A DNA stretch of 64,000 nt from Silurus meridionalis (Eukaryota > Chordata > Actinopteri > Siluriformes > Siluridae). Below are positions 27,237 through 40,933 of this stretch, piece by piece (positions within the stretch are counted from its first letter, which is position 1; every line of letters begins with the position of its first letter). A model generated the notes under the pieces. It saw nothing but the letters and a program-made list of their open reading frames with translations. It had not been told where the DNA came from and did not search any database. The translations under genes were made by a program, and so were the position numbers. The DNA is taken from contig NC_060896.1 in NCBI RefSeq assembly GCF_014805685.1, positions 6,447,389 through 6,511,388 of the forward strand. Direction: 5' to 3'.

Positions 27237-27428
27237 TAATGCTACCAATACAGTTAAGTTCTGACTGTGTGTAACACCGGCAGCAGTGAATAAACGGGGT
27301 TCCGAACGTGATACTTGGTATGTAAGTCTCATCAATACAATCACGTTTTCACCAGTTTGGTTTTTCAGTCTGGTGCAGAATGTTCTCCATGTGGAGTTAA
27401 AAGCACCAATTGTCATGTCGGTGTTTAT

Positions 27429-27444
27429 CCAGTAGAGGGCACTG
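27429..27444 (+). promoter_or_regulatory. CTCF-like motif
   Basis: CCAGTAGAGGGCACTG matches the CTCF core, plus strand, 208 bp after the previous motif and in the same orientation. Confidence 0.5.
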
Positions 27445-28139
27445 TTTGGTTTGGTTAAGTGATTCTGCTAGACTAAAAAAAATATTATGCAGTATCATTT
27501 CTGAGAACTTCATGACTACCTTTATCATTGGTAGACAAGCTTTCTTATTTATTATTTTGATCGACCAAATCAAGCATATAAACAGATTTCAGATGTGCCA
27601 TTCACCAAAAGGTACTTTATGTAAATTCATGAACAACCATTAATTATTAAATGTAATTTTTACACATTATTGTGAGAGGTTAGCTATAACAAAAGTGGCA
27701 TGGGGGAAAAAAATAAAAATTACATTTTAAAACAATCACATGAAAAGAAATTATTTTTGCGGTTCAGTTTGAGGAACAGATCAATAGAAGAGTATCTGTT
27801 GATTGGCACTCAGCTAGCTGATCATTTTACTGATAGTATTGAGTAATATTTTGCATTTACAAAATTAGTTTGAAGATCATCAGAGAAAAAATGACTGTGC
27901 GGAGGCTTCCAGTGAAGGACGAATGTATTACATCTAGCTTGGGCTTCAAAATGGCCTTAAGCTTAAAAAACAAAAAAAAACATGTAACCACATCATGGTG
28001 ACCAAAGAATAGGCCTTGTTCTAACATTAATACGTCATCGTACTCGGTTTCTATGTGTTTGTCACAGAGACTAAAACGTTTTTTTTAATATAAAATACTA
28101 AAGAGGAGCTTTGTGTGAAAGAAGAAGGAGGGACGTATG

Positions 28140-28385
28140 AAGATGGGAACGAAGCATGTGGATTTGGTCACCGAGCAGATATTCGTCCCGTCCTGCATGG
28201 TCTTGGACGACACCTCTGCCACACCAGTACAGCCTCCCCCTGATTCCAATGGAACGCTCGGGTCAAGGCATGCCATGCGCTCTCACCGAACTTTCCGTGC
28301 TTGAGCTCCATTTGGCTGCACCCTTTCGCCACACGGTCTGTTATTTTATCCTTAGTGCGAGAGGGCATGGACGGATATAGCCTCT
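28140..28385. other. GC-richer island of unknown nature
   Basis: An approximately 240-bp block with clearly higher GC than its surroundings. It has overlapping open frames on both strands (up to 74 codons) but no recognised domain, start context or splice partners. It could be a mobile-element remnant, a lone exon or a regulatory island. Confidence 0.3.
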
Positions 28386-29415
28386 GCTGGTCTCATTAGG
28401 AAAATAAGGCTTGTCTATTTGTGTTACGTGGGAGAGGGTGAAGTTCTTAAATCAGAGGTCATTGATTTTAGACATGGAGAGAAGAAGTTTACTGATTTAG
28501 GTATTAGAGTTGATTGGAATGTGTTATTAGGTGTGTAGTGAATATTTCAGCTTCAATGAATTTGATCTCCATTCTCTGAAATATGAGATTGTTCTGCACT
28601 GGTTTTTTATGGTGGTTTCACCTTTTTGTCAGCGTTTCTGCTCATTGATAGATCTTTGCTTGTCTTCTCTGTATTAAAGTTATATTGGAAGACTGTCTTC
28701 TCTTCAATAAATGGAGAATGGCGGAATGACATGTTTACTGACACGTTACTATCCTAAGGGTTTTTACCGCATCGTCAATATTTTACAAATAATCATGTCA
28801 CCCTTCACTCCTACCGTTTTCTCCATCTGGACCCGACAGGAGTGTATGACTTGTATGTAAACGTACATGCCAAATTTGAGTAACATGACACACTTTCTTT
28901 TCCCAGCTACTTGGAAGACTGTTTTATCACGTTTAAGTGTTTAGATAGTTTTATATTATCCAGACATCAATCGGTACCTCGCCACCGTTTCAGGCTCATG
29001 TTTCCTCTCAGCCACACGGCCAGTGTCCTGTAATCTCATTTAACAAGCTGACATATGGCTGCTAACACGGGACTAACATGAAACCCTCCACCACCAGATG
29101 CCTGCCTCATGCTTTGACACACCGCTAACACATCTCAGCAATAAAAGCAAACAGATACGGAGCTAACACGAGACATTATCAGCACCTTTGCTAAATATGT
29201 GGCCTGTTTTAAAAAGGTTCATCAGAAATATTCTGAAAATAGGGTGGTCTGCTTGCACGTTCTTGTCAGTTTAACAAAAATGTTTGTATTAATACTGCAG
29301 GAAAGTTGTAGGAGTGTTTGGAAATGTAAAAATGATCTGGGGCTACACAGATAACAGGTCAGGTATTTTAAAAAAAACACGGGTATATTATGGTTCTTCA
29401 CCATGAGATTGGTAT
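28386..29415. other. Spacer
   Basis: No gene, RNA or repeat recognised. Confidence 0.35.
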
Positions 29416-29419
29416 GTGC

Positions 29420-29750
29420 TTTTTGAGAAACCTATCCCACATTTATTCTCAATTTGATGTTATAATAACCTTTATTCTTCTGGAAAAGTGTCTGGTACTG
29501 GTACTGATGTAAGGTGAGGAGGCCTAGGGCGCACTCCTAGAGCGTTCCAATTCCAAAAGCCACTCAAGATCTTCCACGCTAACCCTAAGTAAACCATATG
29601 TTCATGGAGATACCTTTGTGTATTGTCTCATACAAAGACATCTTATACAATTGTGTGACTCCAACTTTGTGGTAACAGTTTGGGGAAGAACTACATATGG
29701 CAAGAAATGTCAGGTGTCCCAATACTTTTGTCGATATAGTGTGCGTTTTA
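29420..29750 (-). mobile_element. Tc1-like element relic
   Basis: Contains GTATGTGCTTTTTGAGAAAC, GGTGAGGAGGCCTAGGGCG, AACTTTGTGGTAACAGTTTG and the terminus GTGTCCCAATACTTTTGTCG. Internally deleted relative to the copy at 29.8 kb. Confidence 0.65.
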
Positions 29751-29799
29751 CTATGGCATCCTTCATTTTACCTTAAACAACACTACACTTCTTACCAAT

Positions 29800-30112
29800 G
29801 TACACTATTTTGTTAAAGGTTTGTGGACACCTGGTTATAAGTATGTGCTTTTTGAGCATCACCTTCCACATTTAGTCCCGATTTGCTATTATGATTTCCT
29901 TCTCTCTTCTGGGAAGATGTTCCACTAGATTTTGGAGTGTGTCTGTGGACATTTGTGTTCAGCCACAAGGGTGTTAGTAAAGTGATGTAGGATGTATTAT
30001 GAAGAGGCCTGGGGTGCAGTCGGTGTTCCAATTCATCCGAAAGGTGTTCAGTAGGGTTGAGATCAGAGCTCTATAGAAGGCCACTCAAGATCTTCCTGTG
30101 GCTGTGAAGGAT
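29800..30112 (-). mobile_element. Tc1-like element relic, second adjacent copy
   Basis: Starts near TACACTATTTTGTTAAAGGT and contains TTGTGGACACCTGGTTATAA, GGGAAGATGTTCCACTAGAT, TTTTGGAGTGTGTCTGTGGA and GGTGTTCAGTAGGGTTGAGA. On the minus strand this encodes the decayed SPDLNP-type end of a Tc1 transposase. Its right end is truncated. Confidence 0.7.
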
Positions 30113-30285
30113 AAGAAGTGAAGTGGTGACTCATAGTTTAGAGTAGCCACATTAATGGAAACCTAAGACTCAATTTAAGAGCCTCTGAGCGATGAGGAGA
30201 ATACACAGGGAGACATCTGCGGCTCACATGATGACAGTTAAAACTCCCACTAAGATGTCTCGGGACAATTTTTTTTTCCAGTGTG

Positions 30286-30317
<32 letters not shown>

Positions 30318-31725
30318 GGAAAGAGATGACATGGACAGCTTAGGCCTTCATCCAAAGCAGTGAAAAATGTCTTCAGAACCTTGTGCAGTCTTTGGTATAA
30401 ACACACATGCACACACATTTAAGGTGTGTAGAGGGTGAAACATCTACTTGTTCAGCCGCACTCTATCTAATGTCAGAGAACACACACACTCTGACTCGCA
30501 GGAGCAGTTGGCATGTGAGATCAAAGTGGCAGCACGAGTAATTGAAGTCGTGTTTGCGACACGATCTGTCGCACCTTCAAAGAGCCTCATCTTCAGGATG
30601 TTATCACCTAACGTTTCTCTTATAAGCCAGACTGTACATGCTTAAACACTTTCTCTTTTATAGCCTCTCTCTTTACATTCGTGTGTGTTCAAATGGAAGT
30701 GCATGGATAAAGCTGACCTCTGAGTAATGTGTGTGTAAGTGTGAAGTGTTTCCATGTAAAGGTTGAAGAACTGAGCAGTTTCCCTAGAAAATTGTTGCCT
30801 TACTGCAATTAACAGCTGTATAATATTATCTCCCCCAATTTAAAAACTCCCAAGGTGACAGATAAAATACATTTTGCTGCATGTTTTGGATGCACTTGTC
30901 TTCCTGGAGGAAAGAAAGTTATCTTTTAGACTTTAATGAAACACTTCTATCATGTTGGAGTAGTCTTTGCCAGGGTTCACTGAAGAGTATGTTAATGATG
31001 AAAATGGCAGTCATATTCTATTTCACAGCCAACAGCATATTAGACAATGTTGTTCTTCCCCATCACCAACTGAGGGAATGTGTTTTGGCAAAATGATCTA
31101 ACTTTAGAATTTAAAATCACTTCAGAGATTTATAGAATGTATGCCACGGTATATAAAAAGTGCTTTGCTATGCGACAATACACCTTTTCAGTTGGCCAAT
31201 TAATTAATCACATTCACTGTCTGTATCTGTTCATGTGTTTAGTGCTACATATTTGTATCAGCATTTAAACATGCGCTAATATTTGAATATTTAGTTGATT
31301 CTAATGTAAACACACTAAATATCTAACATATTATAGTGACCCTGATGAGGCAGTTACTAAGGATGATGGAATGAAAGCTGTAAATAAATTGCACATCACT
31401 GAATGTTAGTATTAATGAACATGACCTCCTCTGTCATGTGAGCTTAATATATAAATAATGTTTGTGTGAAAGTAAAAACATAGCAAAAAATTATTAAGAA
31501 ACCAAACATATTGTCTGTAGGTATATTTTATTAAAAGACTGTTCAATTCTAGTCATTACATACTAAAGCAGCTACATAGCAGTGACAAGAAGAATATGTT
31601 TTTTTAAACCTTTTCTGTCTGAGAGGTTACTGAACTGCCAGTTCTTTAGGTTTAATAGGTGAACTCATTTAGTAACTGTTCCCTTCCCAGGCCGTAAAGT
31701 TTACAGTGATTTATTCGTTTACTAG
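30113..31725. other. Spacer with short (CA)n
   Basis: A (CA)n tract lies at about 30291-30316. The rest is unremarkable, with no coding support. Confidence 0.35.
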
Positions 31726-32240
31726 AAGTTAGGAAAGTGGATTTGGCTGCTGTTACTTTGTTATTGTACTTTACTTCACTATTTTCACACAAATATCTGT
31801 ACTTTCTACTTCGTACGTTTTCTAACCAGGCTCGTTATTTAAATATTTAACGTTTAAACTATTTGGTGACATGATCAATATTATTTCTTCTCTTTTTCAG
31901 CCCAGCAATATAGTTTTTGCGATTGTGCAGCCTTTTCAACTCTGCTTATGTTCTATATGGTGGATGTTCAGCCTGTATACATTCATTAGGTAACAAAATT
32001 TGAAATGAATTCATATTAATATAATAATATGAAGTCCAGTTACCAGCGTGACTCTAAAACATGTAGTAGTAATGGCTACTTTTTACTTAAGTACATGTCA
32101 AAGCTCAAACTTCTTTACTTTAACTTGAGTAAAAAAAAGTGTAGTCAGTTCTTCAACTTTTACCTTTTAAAACATGAGTATCTCTACTTCTACTTGAGTG
32201 AAGGATGAGTGTACTTTTGCCATCTCTGCTCCGTTTACAG
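31726..32240. mobile_element. Degenerate MITE-like element
   Basis: TTACTTTGTTATTGTACTTT, TTTACTTAAGTACATGTCAA, TTTAACTTGAGTAAAA and TCTACTTCTACTTGAGTGAA ending TTTTGCCATCTCTG. Related to the copies at about 9.7 and 35.6 kb. Ends approximate. Confidence 0.4.
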
Positions 32241-32970
32241 GCTAGGGTTGCCATGACCCTGCTCGACCATACTCATCAGTTTACTCTACCACTGAAGCTT
32301 GCGTTTATTTGTTCTTTGTTACATTCAGTTTTGTAGTGCTCATTGCTTGAATTCTTGACATTTCCATAAATAAGTGAATTCCATATCCAAGTCCAAAAGC
32401 AACACCATACACCAACCACATGAATTTTCTCTCGCTCTCACTCTGTCTTTCCATCTTTTTTTTTTTTGTCATTAAACTATATAGGCATTTTTACTGTTTT
32501 CTTATCCTTAAGTATCCTTGATTTGTGTGGAACTTGATCCCTAGATCCCTGCATTATCAGAATCTTTTTTCCCCTCAGGTCTATAGTGTTATAACATTAA
32601 TGTCTACAGGGATTAAATCGTTAATGTCACTCATTTGATTAAATTTTTTAAGATATTTGTGAATAAAACCTCTCTCTTTGTCATCTTATCTACTATATTC
32701 TAAATAAAGTCAGTTTCTTCCGCTCAGGACGTATTTCAATGGCAGCTAAGCGATTAACAGAACATTTATGTCAGTTTTTACAAGGTAGAAAATCTGTAAA
32801 CTCTTCTGCCAAGGACAGATAAATGGGAAAAGTTGGAGGAGACTATGCACACAAATTATGCAGAATAAACCAAAATCCCTAACACTAAGATAGTATTACA
32901 TGTGCAAATGTACTTAAACAAACTGTAATTCCCCGCTTATGTGGTCTTGAGGCTTGGCTGAAGCTTTCTT
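32241..32970. other. Spacer
   Basis: AT-rich, nothing recognised. Confidence 0.3.
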
Positions 32971-32974
32971 GCTC

Positions 32975-32975
<1 letters not shown>

Positions 32976-33028
<53 letters not shown>
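32976..33028. repeat. (TG)n microsatellite
   Basis: About 26 uninterrupted TG units. Confidence 0.95.
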
Positions 33029-33699
33029 ATGTAAGAGTGAATAAAATTGTTAAGGAATACAGGCAGGCAGATGGAAGTTTGTAAATGTAGTAGTGTAATA
33101 GCATTATGGGATAATTAGATACAAAAGCATCAAAGGCATAGAGAAGATGAAGCACAGTGTTGCTCAGCATGTCCCGTCAGGACGCTTATTGTCTTATGCA
33201 TCTCATTTTTCACCCAAAACAGATGGTAATACAACATGTCAGGTGTGGAAAAGAGTGTATCAAGTTATAATCTAATCACAGAGCACTTATAACATTCTTG
33301 CTCTGTGGTGTCATTTGATTGGCAGTTGTTATGGCTGGAAGGAAGGAGCTGGAGGTGTTCTAAACTTCATTAGGAGCACCACCTATACATATAGATTTCT
33401 GGCTCAAATTTAACCCAAATTTGGAGGAGAAAGTTGCATTAATTCTATGGATGGGCTGTTTTTTGGGGTAAAATATTGTTTGGGTTTTTTTGCAACCATG
33501 TATGATGAGATGATGAGATTGGGCATGTGGATAAGTTTGACCTGTCAGAGCTGAGACAAGAACAGACCTGCATAACTCCAAAATCTAACAATCAGCATTT
33601 TTATGCATCAAGATCTCTGATTGCCCAAATAATGAAGTAAACACAATGGGTGGGACAAAACCCAAGCAATATTCAACCCAAACCACAATGTGCCTAAAA

Positions 33700-34040
33700 A
33701 TAGGATTTTTAGCAATGTGCCAAGAGATGAATGCAACTTGTTCCTGGCAGGTCTGGCCTTGTGCACTATCTGACCCTTGCAACTGATCCAGAATGCAGCT
33801 GCATGACTTGTTTTCAAACTTTTCAAGCTCTTCCAACTGTGTTCCTTCGACTGGCTTCCTATAGCTGCCCGCATCAGATTTAAAGCCCTGATGCTTGCAA
33901 ACAAAACCAAAAACAGACTAGTTCCCACCCACCGAAAGGCAGATATCACACCCAGCCTGGCACCACACTCCCTTTGAGCCTCTAGACTCACCATCCTTCA
34001 TGGTACAAGAAAGTCACGCATCAAGAGTTTTCTCTGTCCT
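33700..34040 (+). mobile_element. LINE reverse-transcriptase C-terminal relic
   Basis: A plus-strand frame near 33785-33960 reads IQNAAA, then a stop, then FDWLPIAARIRFKALMLANK and THRKADITPSLAPHSL. This is the HWLPVAARIRFK landmark of L2/CR1-group LINEs. It is broken by stops and truncated at both ends. Confidence 0.7.
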
Positions 34041-35635
34041 GGCAGCCATGCTTTGTCCTTGTTGTCATGAAAAAAGAAAACAGTAAAGAGTTGCCTCCTT
34101 ACCAAGCACTTCTGTTAACACATCCTTGCTTTACTTTATGCTTTATATTACTGCTTTGCTGACTTGATCCGAACAGGGTTTTAGCTTAATGTGATTCTTA
34201 GTCCCTGACCTAATGAATTATAGAATATGTTCTCAGAAATTGTCAGACATTATAGTCAATTTAAAAAAAGCACACGCTAAAAACAATGACTTCCTTAATA
34301 CATGAGGGGAAAATCCAGAAGAGTGCAAGACTTTTTCATTAGTTGTCTGTGTAAATATCTGGCATTGTTTCCACACCATATACTTCCATGTTCCCAGAAG
34401 CACATGCAGAGATCAGCTCTAACTCCACTCTGTCTCTGCAAGATTGATGGTTTGGTGATTTTAAATCATTACATCAAATCAGTGTATTTCTTTGTCTTTA
34501 TTGAAATAGTGCCTATGGCAAGGATATTTTTATTAAGTCGATGTATGGGCCTGCAGCTTCACTACTACTATGCATTCATCCTCAGTTTGTGGTGTCATTG
34601 GCATGGCTACATTCTTTCCACTGGATAATGTTTGTGTTTCAAATGTTTTTCCTCTAAATTCAGTCTAATTCCGGGTTAAAATTAAACTTAGACTTTTGAG
34701 TCACGTTAAACAAGGGGGAAAAGTACTTTATAATGATATCATCCTTTTGACTTTTGCAAGAAAGTTGAAAAAAATTAAGAGCAATGATGGTGTTTGGAAC
34801 ATTTTGTACATTATTTGTTAAATGTACGAGTCAGACTTCAGGTCAAGTGCTTGCTTTGTTGAGATTTAAAAGCAGCAAGTCTTTTCGCAAGGCTGAAGGA
34901 AACCTGAGAGTGATGCTGAGAATACGGGAATAAAATGTGGAGAAAAAAACAAAAGGGACACTTGCATTCAAACGGTCGAAAACCATTTTGAATAGCGCGT
35001 AAACAAAGTATTATTTATATCACAACAAGATGTTTGAAGATGTTCATTTTCCTCTGTAACAAAATGTGTTAGTGATAATCAGCTTGTGTGTGTGATAAAA
35101 ATATGTAAATAAATAATCTCTAATAACCTGACATAGTTTGCCTGTTTAACTGCCTCTGAGCAGCTTTTGGCTCCTCAGTTTTTTTTCCTGGCAGATCTGT
35201 TATAACTCTGCCAGATGTCATACATGGCTTTCTCCAAATCAGGTCTCGACAGGTCTAAAGGGTCATAGCAAAAGATTTTTTAATTTGTGTGTTTAAAAAA
35301 ATTATGTATGTCATTAGCAGCATGTTTTATTTGGCCTGCTTCTAAAGAGCTTTCACCACAAGATCCAGTATATAAAAAATGCCCAAATAATTTCTCAACA
35401 TTTACTGGAAGCTGGAAAAAAAGTTTTATTCTTAAAGACTTTTTAATACCGAATACCAGAAGCTTTAAATAATTTCTTAAGGTCATTTCTTTCTTGTGAT
35501 CTTGAGATAACACGGGTTGTTTTCTCAAGAGTGCAACTTATTTCCTTCATGTTATTTCACAGTAATTGCATCCTGTTCCCAAAGATTTTGAATACAGTTT
35601 GTCCCATGTAGGTGGCATCTCTCAAACATTACCAT
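34041..35635. other. Spacer
   Basis: AT-rich; short open frames lack coding character; nothing recognised. Confidence 0.35.
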
Positions 35636-35640
35636 TGTGC

Positions 35641-36390
35641 AGTGTTGGATGTAGTACATAAACAATGTACTTGAGTTCAAGTAAAGATAAACGAAGTAAA
35701 ATGTTACTCCAGTAAAAGTAAAAGTGTCCCTTTAAATTTCACTTGAATAAAAGTATAAAAGTATTTGCCTTTAAATGTACTTAAATATCCAATGTACAAT
35801 GATTTATTATGAATATAATGCCCCTATTATCATTTTTTGTCACAAGACTCTTTACTTAATCAATTCAGTTTACGTGAAAATGCTCTAATATTACTCTTAG
35901 CACCCCAATTTAATAACAGAATGATATTAATGAGTCAAAAACTGATTGATGTCTAATAAAATTATCATGAGCCTAAAACCTTCTTTTCAACTATTTCTAA
36001 AAATCGTGCAAATGAGGACACGGGTGTCGTGGAGAGTTCGAGTCAGGAGTTTCTTCCATCGTTTATTCCTCTCTAAATGTTCTGCTTGCTGTTGAACTGA
36101 CACTGAACTGCAGGTTGGTGATAAGTAGATTCCACCAAGCGGCAATCAAAACAAGTTCAAAACAATGCGCTCTACCCTGATTGGTGGATTGCTGCGTGTT
36201 TGATCCACCCATAAATAAAAAGGAACGACTGGTTTCGCAAAACGTATTTGAGAAAAAGGTAGCATATTTGACTAAAATGTAGTGTTAAAGTAAAAGTCTC
36301 CTCAAATGGAAATACTTCAGTAAAGTACAGATATGCAAAAAAAAGCTACTTGAGTATGAATTACATATACGTCATTACTGTCCACCACTG
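35641..36390. mobile_element. hAT-like MITE copy
   Basis: Begins CAGTGTTGGATGTAGTACAT and ends CATTACTGTCCACCACTG, giving short imperfect CAGTG/CACTG termini. Subterminal AGTAAAAGTAAAAGTGTCCC and AGTAAAAGTCTCCTCAAAT occur at both ends. No convincing 8-bp flanking duplication remains. It is the best-preserved of three related copies. Confidence 0.6.
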
Positions 36391-36825
36391 GCAATGAGAC
36401 ATCCCAAGTTCTCAATTTGGCTCGCAATGGAATTGATCACCCATTCATTACAATTAAAGTGTCCATGACAATATAGATTTTTGAGTTGCATTCTCTTCTA
36501 GGTTTTAGCCATATGTTCCCAAAAAAGAAATCTGAAAATAAAAAAAATCATCCTAATCATGCATTTCAGGATCATAAGGAAAAATAAGTAGTATCTTCAG
36601 ATAATAAGGAAAGAATCTGAAAAGGCTTTGTAAGGTTGAAGGAGCCTTTTCAAAGAATACAAACATACATGGTTGTACAATATACCACATTATTCAGTTC
36701 TACCAAGCACCAAGGATTATGCATTTAATTGTAGGGAGTACAGTAAATGATCGCCCTATCAAATTAAATCTTGACCTTCAGCCAAGACATTGGTCTTTTC
36801 CATTCAGTTTATCTTTCATCTCATC
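36391..36825. other. Spacer
   Basis: AT-rich sequence; nothing recognised. Confidence 0.3.
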
Positions 36826-36827
36826 TA

Positions 36828-36885
36828 ATCTAATCTAATCTCATCTCATCTCATCTCATCTCATCTCATCTCATCTCATCTCATC
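36828..36885. repeat. (ATCTC)n pentanucleotide repeat
   Basis: About eleven pentamers, the first few ATCTA, followed by a short run of TCTTATTCTC. Confidence 0.95.
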
Positions 36886-39800
36886 ATTCTCTCTTATTCT
36901 CTCTTATTCTCTCTGCCATTTAGATTTTTAGTGCACTGGAGTTTATCCATCCCATGAGGCCAGAGCAGGTTGTGCCTCTCCTTTATTCAGGCTTAATGAG
37001 GCCTGAAGGTCTCAAACTGCTCTCACCTGTTGCCTCTGGCAGTCTCCGGCCCGACAATTAGTGTTCGCTGGCCACAATACACGCTTTGTTTCTCTCCTTA
37101 CTACTTTCTCCTGTTCCCCCTTGTACCCTCACACTCGCTTACTCTCTTTCTCAATACCAGCCTTGTTTCTTTTTCTGCTACGTTATCATTTTTTTCATTT
37201 TCTGTCGATCTGTAGTAATTTACAGTGAGAGTCAAGTTAAAGTTTAAACGATTAGCTTCAAGGTTTATTCTACAACGTAGCACAAAGCCTCATAACAGTA
37301 AATAATTACATACTATCCAAAATTACATGATAAAATTACATTTGTCAAATTACATTTGTCACTCCTCTAGTAGTGTCTAGAGTAATTAATTAAAGCATCC
37401 TATTTAGTGTGAATGCAGCATAGTCACTCTGGTTAATATTTTCACCTCACAGCTCCAAGGTCTCCAGCTTGAGCTTGAGCTTGAGTTACCATCTTTGCAG
37501 TTTCTTATGTTTTTCTTGTCGGTTTTCATTAATTCTCTGGTTTCCTTCAGCCTTCTAAAAACCCATGAAGGGTGGATTGGCTGGGATGAATTGTCCTAAT
37601 GGGTAAACATATGTGGTGGTGTCCTATCCAGTGTATATTCTTACCAATCTTTAATTGTTACCAAGACAGGGTCCAGATCCACCACTCTGACCAGGATAAT
37701 GCATTTACTGAAGGTGAATGAATGCATGTTTTGTGTGCAGAATGTGGTTTGGGGTGTAGCCTTGAATTTTTGTTGAATATAAAAAAACGTTACTCATGGT
37801 GAAGAAAGACACAGGGCAGCCCACATTACAATAAGCTCTTTTTCAAGTAGCAAACAGAAAGGGCGAAATCCCAAAAAACTGTAGCTTTAAGTGTAATTAT
37901 GTGAAATAGTAAAATGCACCTAAATGTTCATTTAGTGTGTCTAATCACTAAAATCAGGGAAATGCTTCCTTCCTAAAAAGCTTGCCAGGATTCTTCTCAT
38001 GCTTTTTTTTTTTTTTTTTTTTTGCAGATTTTTGCAACTGTCCAAATTCCCAAACACAGTTTTTCATTCCACAGGGAGTATAAGAGAAACGTTTCTTAAA
38101 AATATGTGCACATATATGTAAATTAACACACACACTACTTCTGGTAAAAGGAGTTATCTATTGCTGGTTTTATGACGCAAAATTGCAAAAGGAAGTTCAC
38201 TCCAGATCCCAGAAGACAGTGAAACAGACTGCTCTTTCAGTACTTGATATACAACAGGTCTTTAAGAGGAGCCTCTTTACTAAATGAATAAGCACGCTAA
38301 TGTAAAAGAACAAACAAATAACCCTGGTGTTATACCAGCAGAACATTATCTGAGCTGTAGTGCTATTAAAATGTAGGATGGTGCAACTTTGACTCACATT
38401 TAAATCCAATATGCCTTTCGAATAGATGTGTTTCAGTGGAAGCAGAAATTTCACCTTCTTCCTCTTCGATTTCAATTCAACTTTCTGCAATATTTACTTT
38501 TAGAAGTAAAAAAATATTAACCTGTTAGAAATTTAAAATATGTATTTTGCTCCCAAGGATTGATATGTTACAAACCATACATCTGTGCTCCTCCTGGGTC
38601 TCTTACTTCAACCCACTGCTGGGACCTCGCCTTTAGAGTGATGAATCTGAAGGTAACAATAGGGCTGGAATAATAAAGAGCTCTCAGTGTAGCATACCTA
38701 TTTTTAATCTTTTTTTAAAATATCTTTTTGAAGTTCTTTAATTGCTTTAATTTTTGCAAATCTAGTCTTAGGTGCTACCAATGATGTTGCTGAATGCACT
38801 AATACAGCTTGCACATCTGCATCTTTATTTATTTAACTCATCTTTCATAGCCGAGGACAAATTATTTTTGTAGTAGTACGTACAATCCATAGATCAAGAC
38901 TTGAGCCTCAAAACAGCAGCACACATCTCTGCTCTTCAACTAATGCAGCCCAAGTGTGCACTTCCTCTTTTGGCCTTTGCACTCCTGTAGATAGAGAACT
39001 TGTTTATGATTTCACCCATTCTGGACCCCTAGGAACTGTGTTTCCCAGCATGACCTGCTCCAGTCTAAACTCTGATTGGCTCATCGATTCCCCAGGCTGA
39101 GGAAGCAGATGAGAGTAAGGACATAAATCACACACTCCAGGCAAGAAGCCCAGATAGTCAGGGAAGTGCGAGAGGCCTTACAGCACAGTTAAACTCATCC
39201 CTGGGAACTAGACCCATAACTCAGCACTCATTTAGCCTGAATGTTTTACTCACAACAGCAGCAAAATTATTCACAACTGCAGCAAAATGTATTTTGTTGA
39301 AGTAAACTACTTAGACAAAGTCCTACTCTGAAAGCCATGATATTTACAAGGCAGACTTTGTAACTCCAGGCCAAATATATAAAATTCCCAATTCACAATA
39401 CGTTTTATAATATTTTTGGAATTAGCAGTTGTTAAAATTAACAAATATAAAACACAGAAGGATAATACATGTTTATGGAGCCTTTTTTGATATTCCAGCA
39501 AAACATGCTATATTTTAGAACATCTCTATACTTTCAGCAGGGAAAAATGAATCGTCACTTTTTCTATACAGTTTACAATGATCTAAATGTAGACCTGGAA
39601 AAAATACTCTCTAGACTCTTCCGAAACATTCTTCCTCGTGGTGCTTTAGTAATTTGGTAATTAGATGTTGGGCTCTACACGTTGTAATTTTGTGGTTGCC
39701 AGTTTGTCACAGAGTCTACCACATAATTTTATGAAGTCAAGTCTCACAAGGTGGTGGGGTTATGCTCCTCAATGATCTGGTGCACATCTTTAAAAAAAAA

Positions 39801-40785
39801 AAAATAATAATACATTCAGAAATTTGCAACTATATTTTCCTGGAACATATAGTGTTACTGAATAAGTATGATAGACTGTTTTTATCAAGCCAGTAATGTA
39901 AAATGATGCAACTACTTGCAACAACAGAGACCACACATGCTGAATGCACATGATTAAAATGATTATTACAACAGAAGAGAACTGACTCATGATTGTTCTA
40001 CATATTACATATTTGCCAACAGATTTCATTCCGATCGGGCTTTCTGTCTGCTGGTACATACAAGACATCCAAACAGTGTACATTTACATTATAAGTGACA
40101 GAGGGATGCCTTATTCACAATACTTTACAAATGAAAAAGCTTGTTCAAGTCTAGCACAAGTTTACTACAAATACTACTAATTGTATACTTAGAGAGTGGC
40201 ATACTTATGTTCATACCTATGGATTTAAAACACCATCATTACTTTCACACATTTACAAGAATCTTTTGTCTTCATGCTCTAGGTTGAGTTTGGTTTCACT
40301 AATAATAAACACAAATTTGTATCCATTCTTGTCCATGCATGTTTATTAAGTGACTGGTCTGCACTTTTACTCTGCCTTGTGTTGGTGAATGAATGAGACC
40401 AGAAAACAAGGACTCCTCTGGCCACTTTTTATTTTAAAGAAATCTTAGTCTGTGGTTTCCCCAGATAATTTCAGCATTGACCTCTGACTGTAAGCTGAGG
40501 GAAAGCATCCAGATTCGGAACATAACTCTTAAAGGAGCCATGTACAATATTAAGCAATTAAAACAACCATTAAAATGAATATATAACTATAGACTCTTGA
40601 CATCTCGAAGGTATTTGATATTAAAAGAATAATTTCCAGAGTGTAAAATAATCAATAACAAATATAAATATTTTCAACATCTGTTACAATTAGTTAGTGT
40701 AGTTACTGTTAAAAACTTTAAAAATATCCATTTAATGTACATTTAGAACAAATATAAATGTGTGATTAAGTTGTCATTATTCACA

Positions 40786-40786
<1 letters not shown>
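36886..40786. other. Spacer, no gene recognised
   Basis: Two segments (about 36930-37100 and 38920-39200) are of balanced composition and non-repetitive, unlike the AT-rich background. A poly(T) run lies near 38005-38023. No open frame here has domain resemblance or splice support. Confidence 0.35.
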
Positions 40787-40787
<1 letters not shown>

Positions 40788-40852
<65 letters not shown>

Positions 40853-40863
40853 ACATATGTATA

Positions 40864-40933
<70 letters not shown>

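Larger units (their letters stand above)
26781..28139. other. Spacer with two CTCF-like motifs
   Basis: Contains the motifs at 27221 and 27429. No coding region or repeat family was otherwise recognised. Confidence 0.35.
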
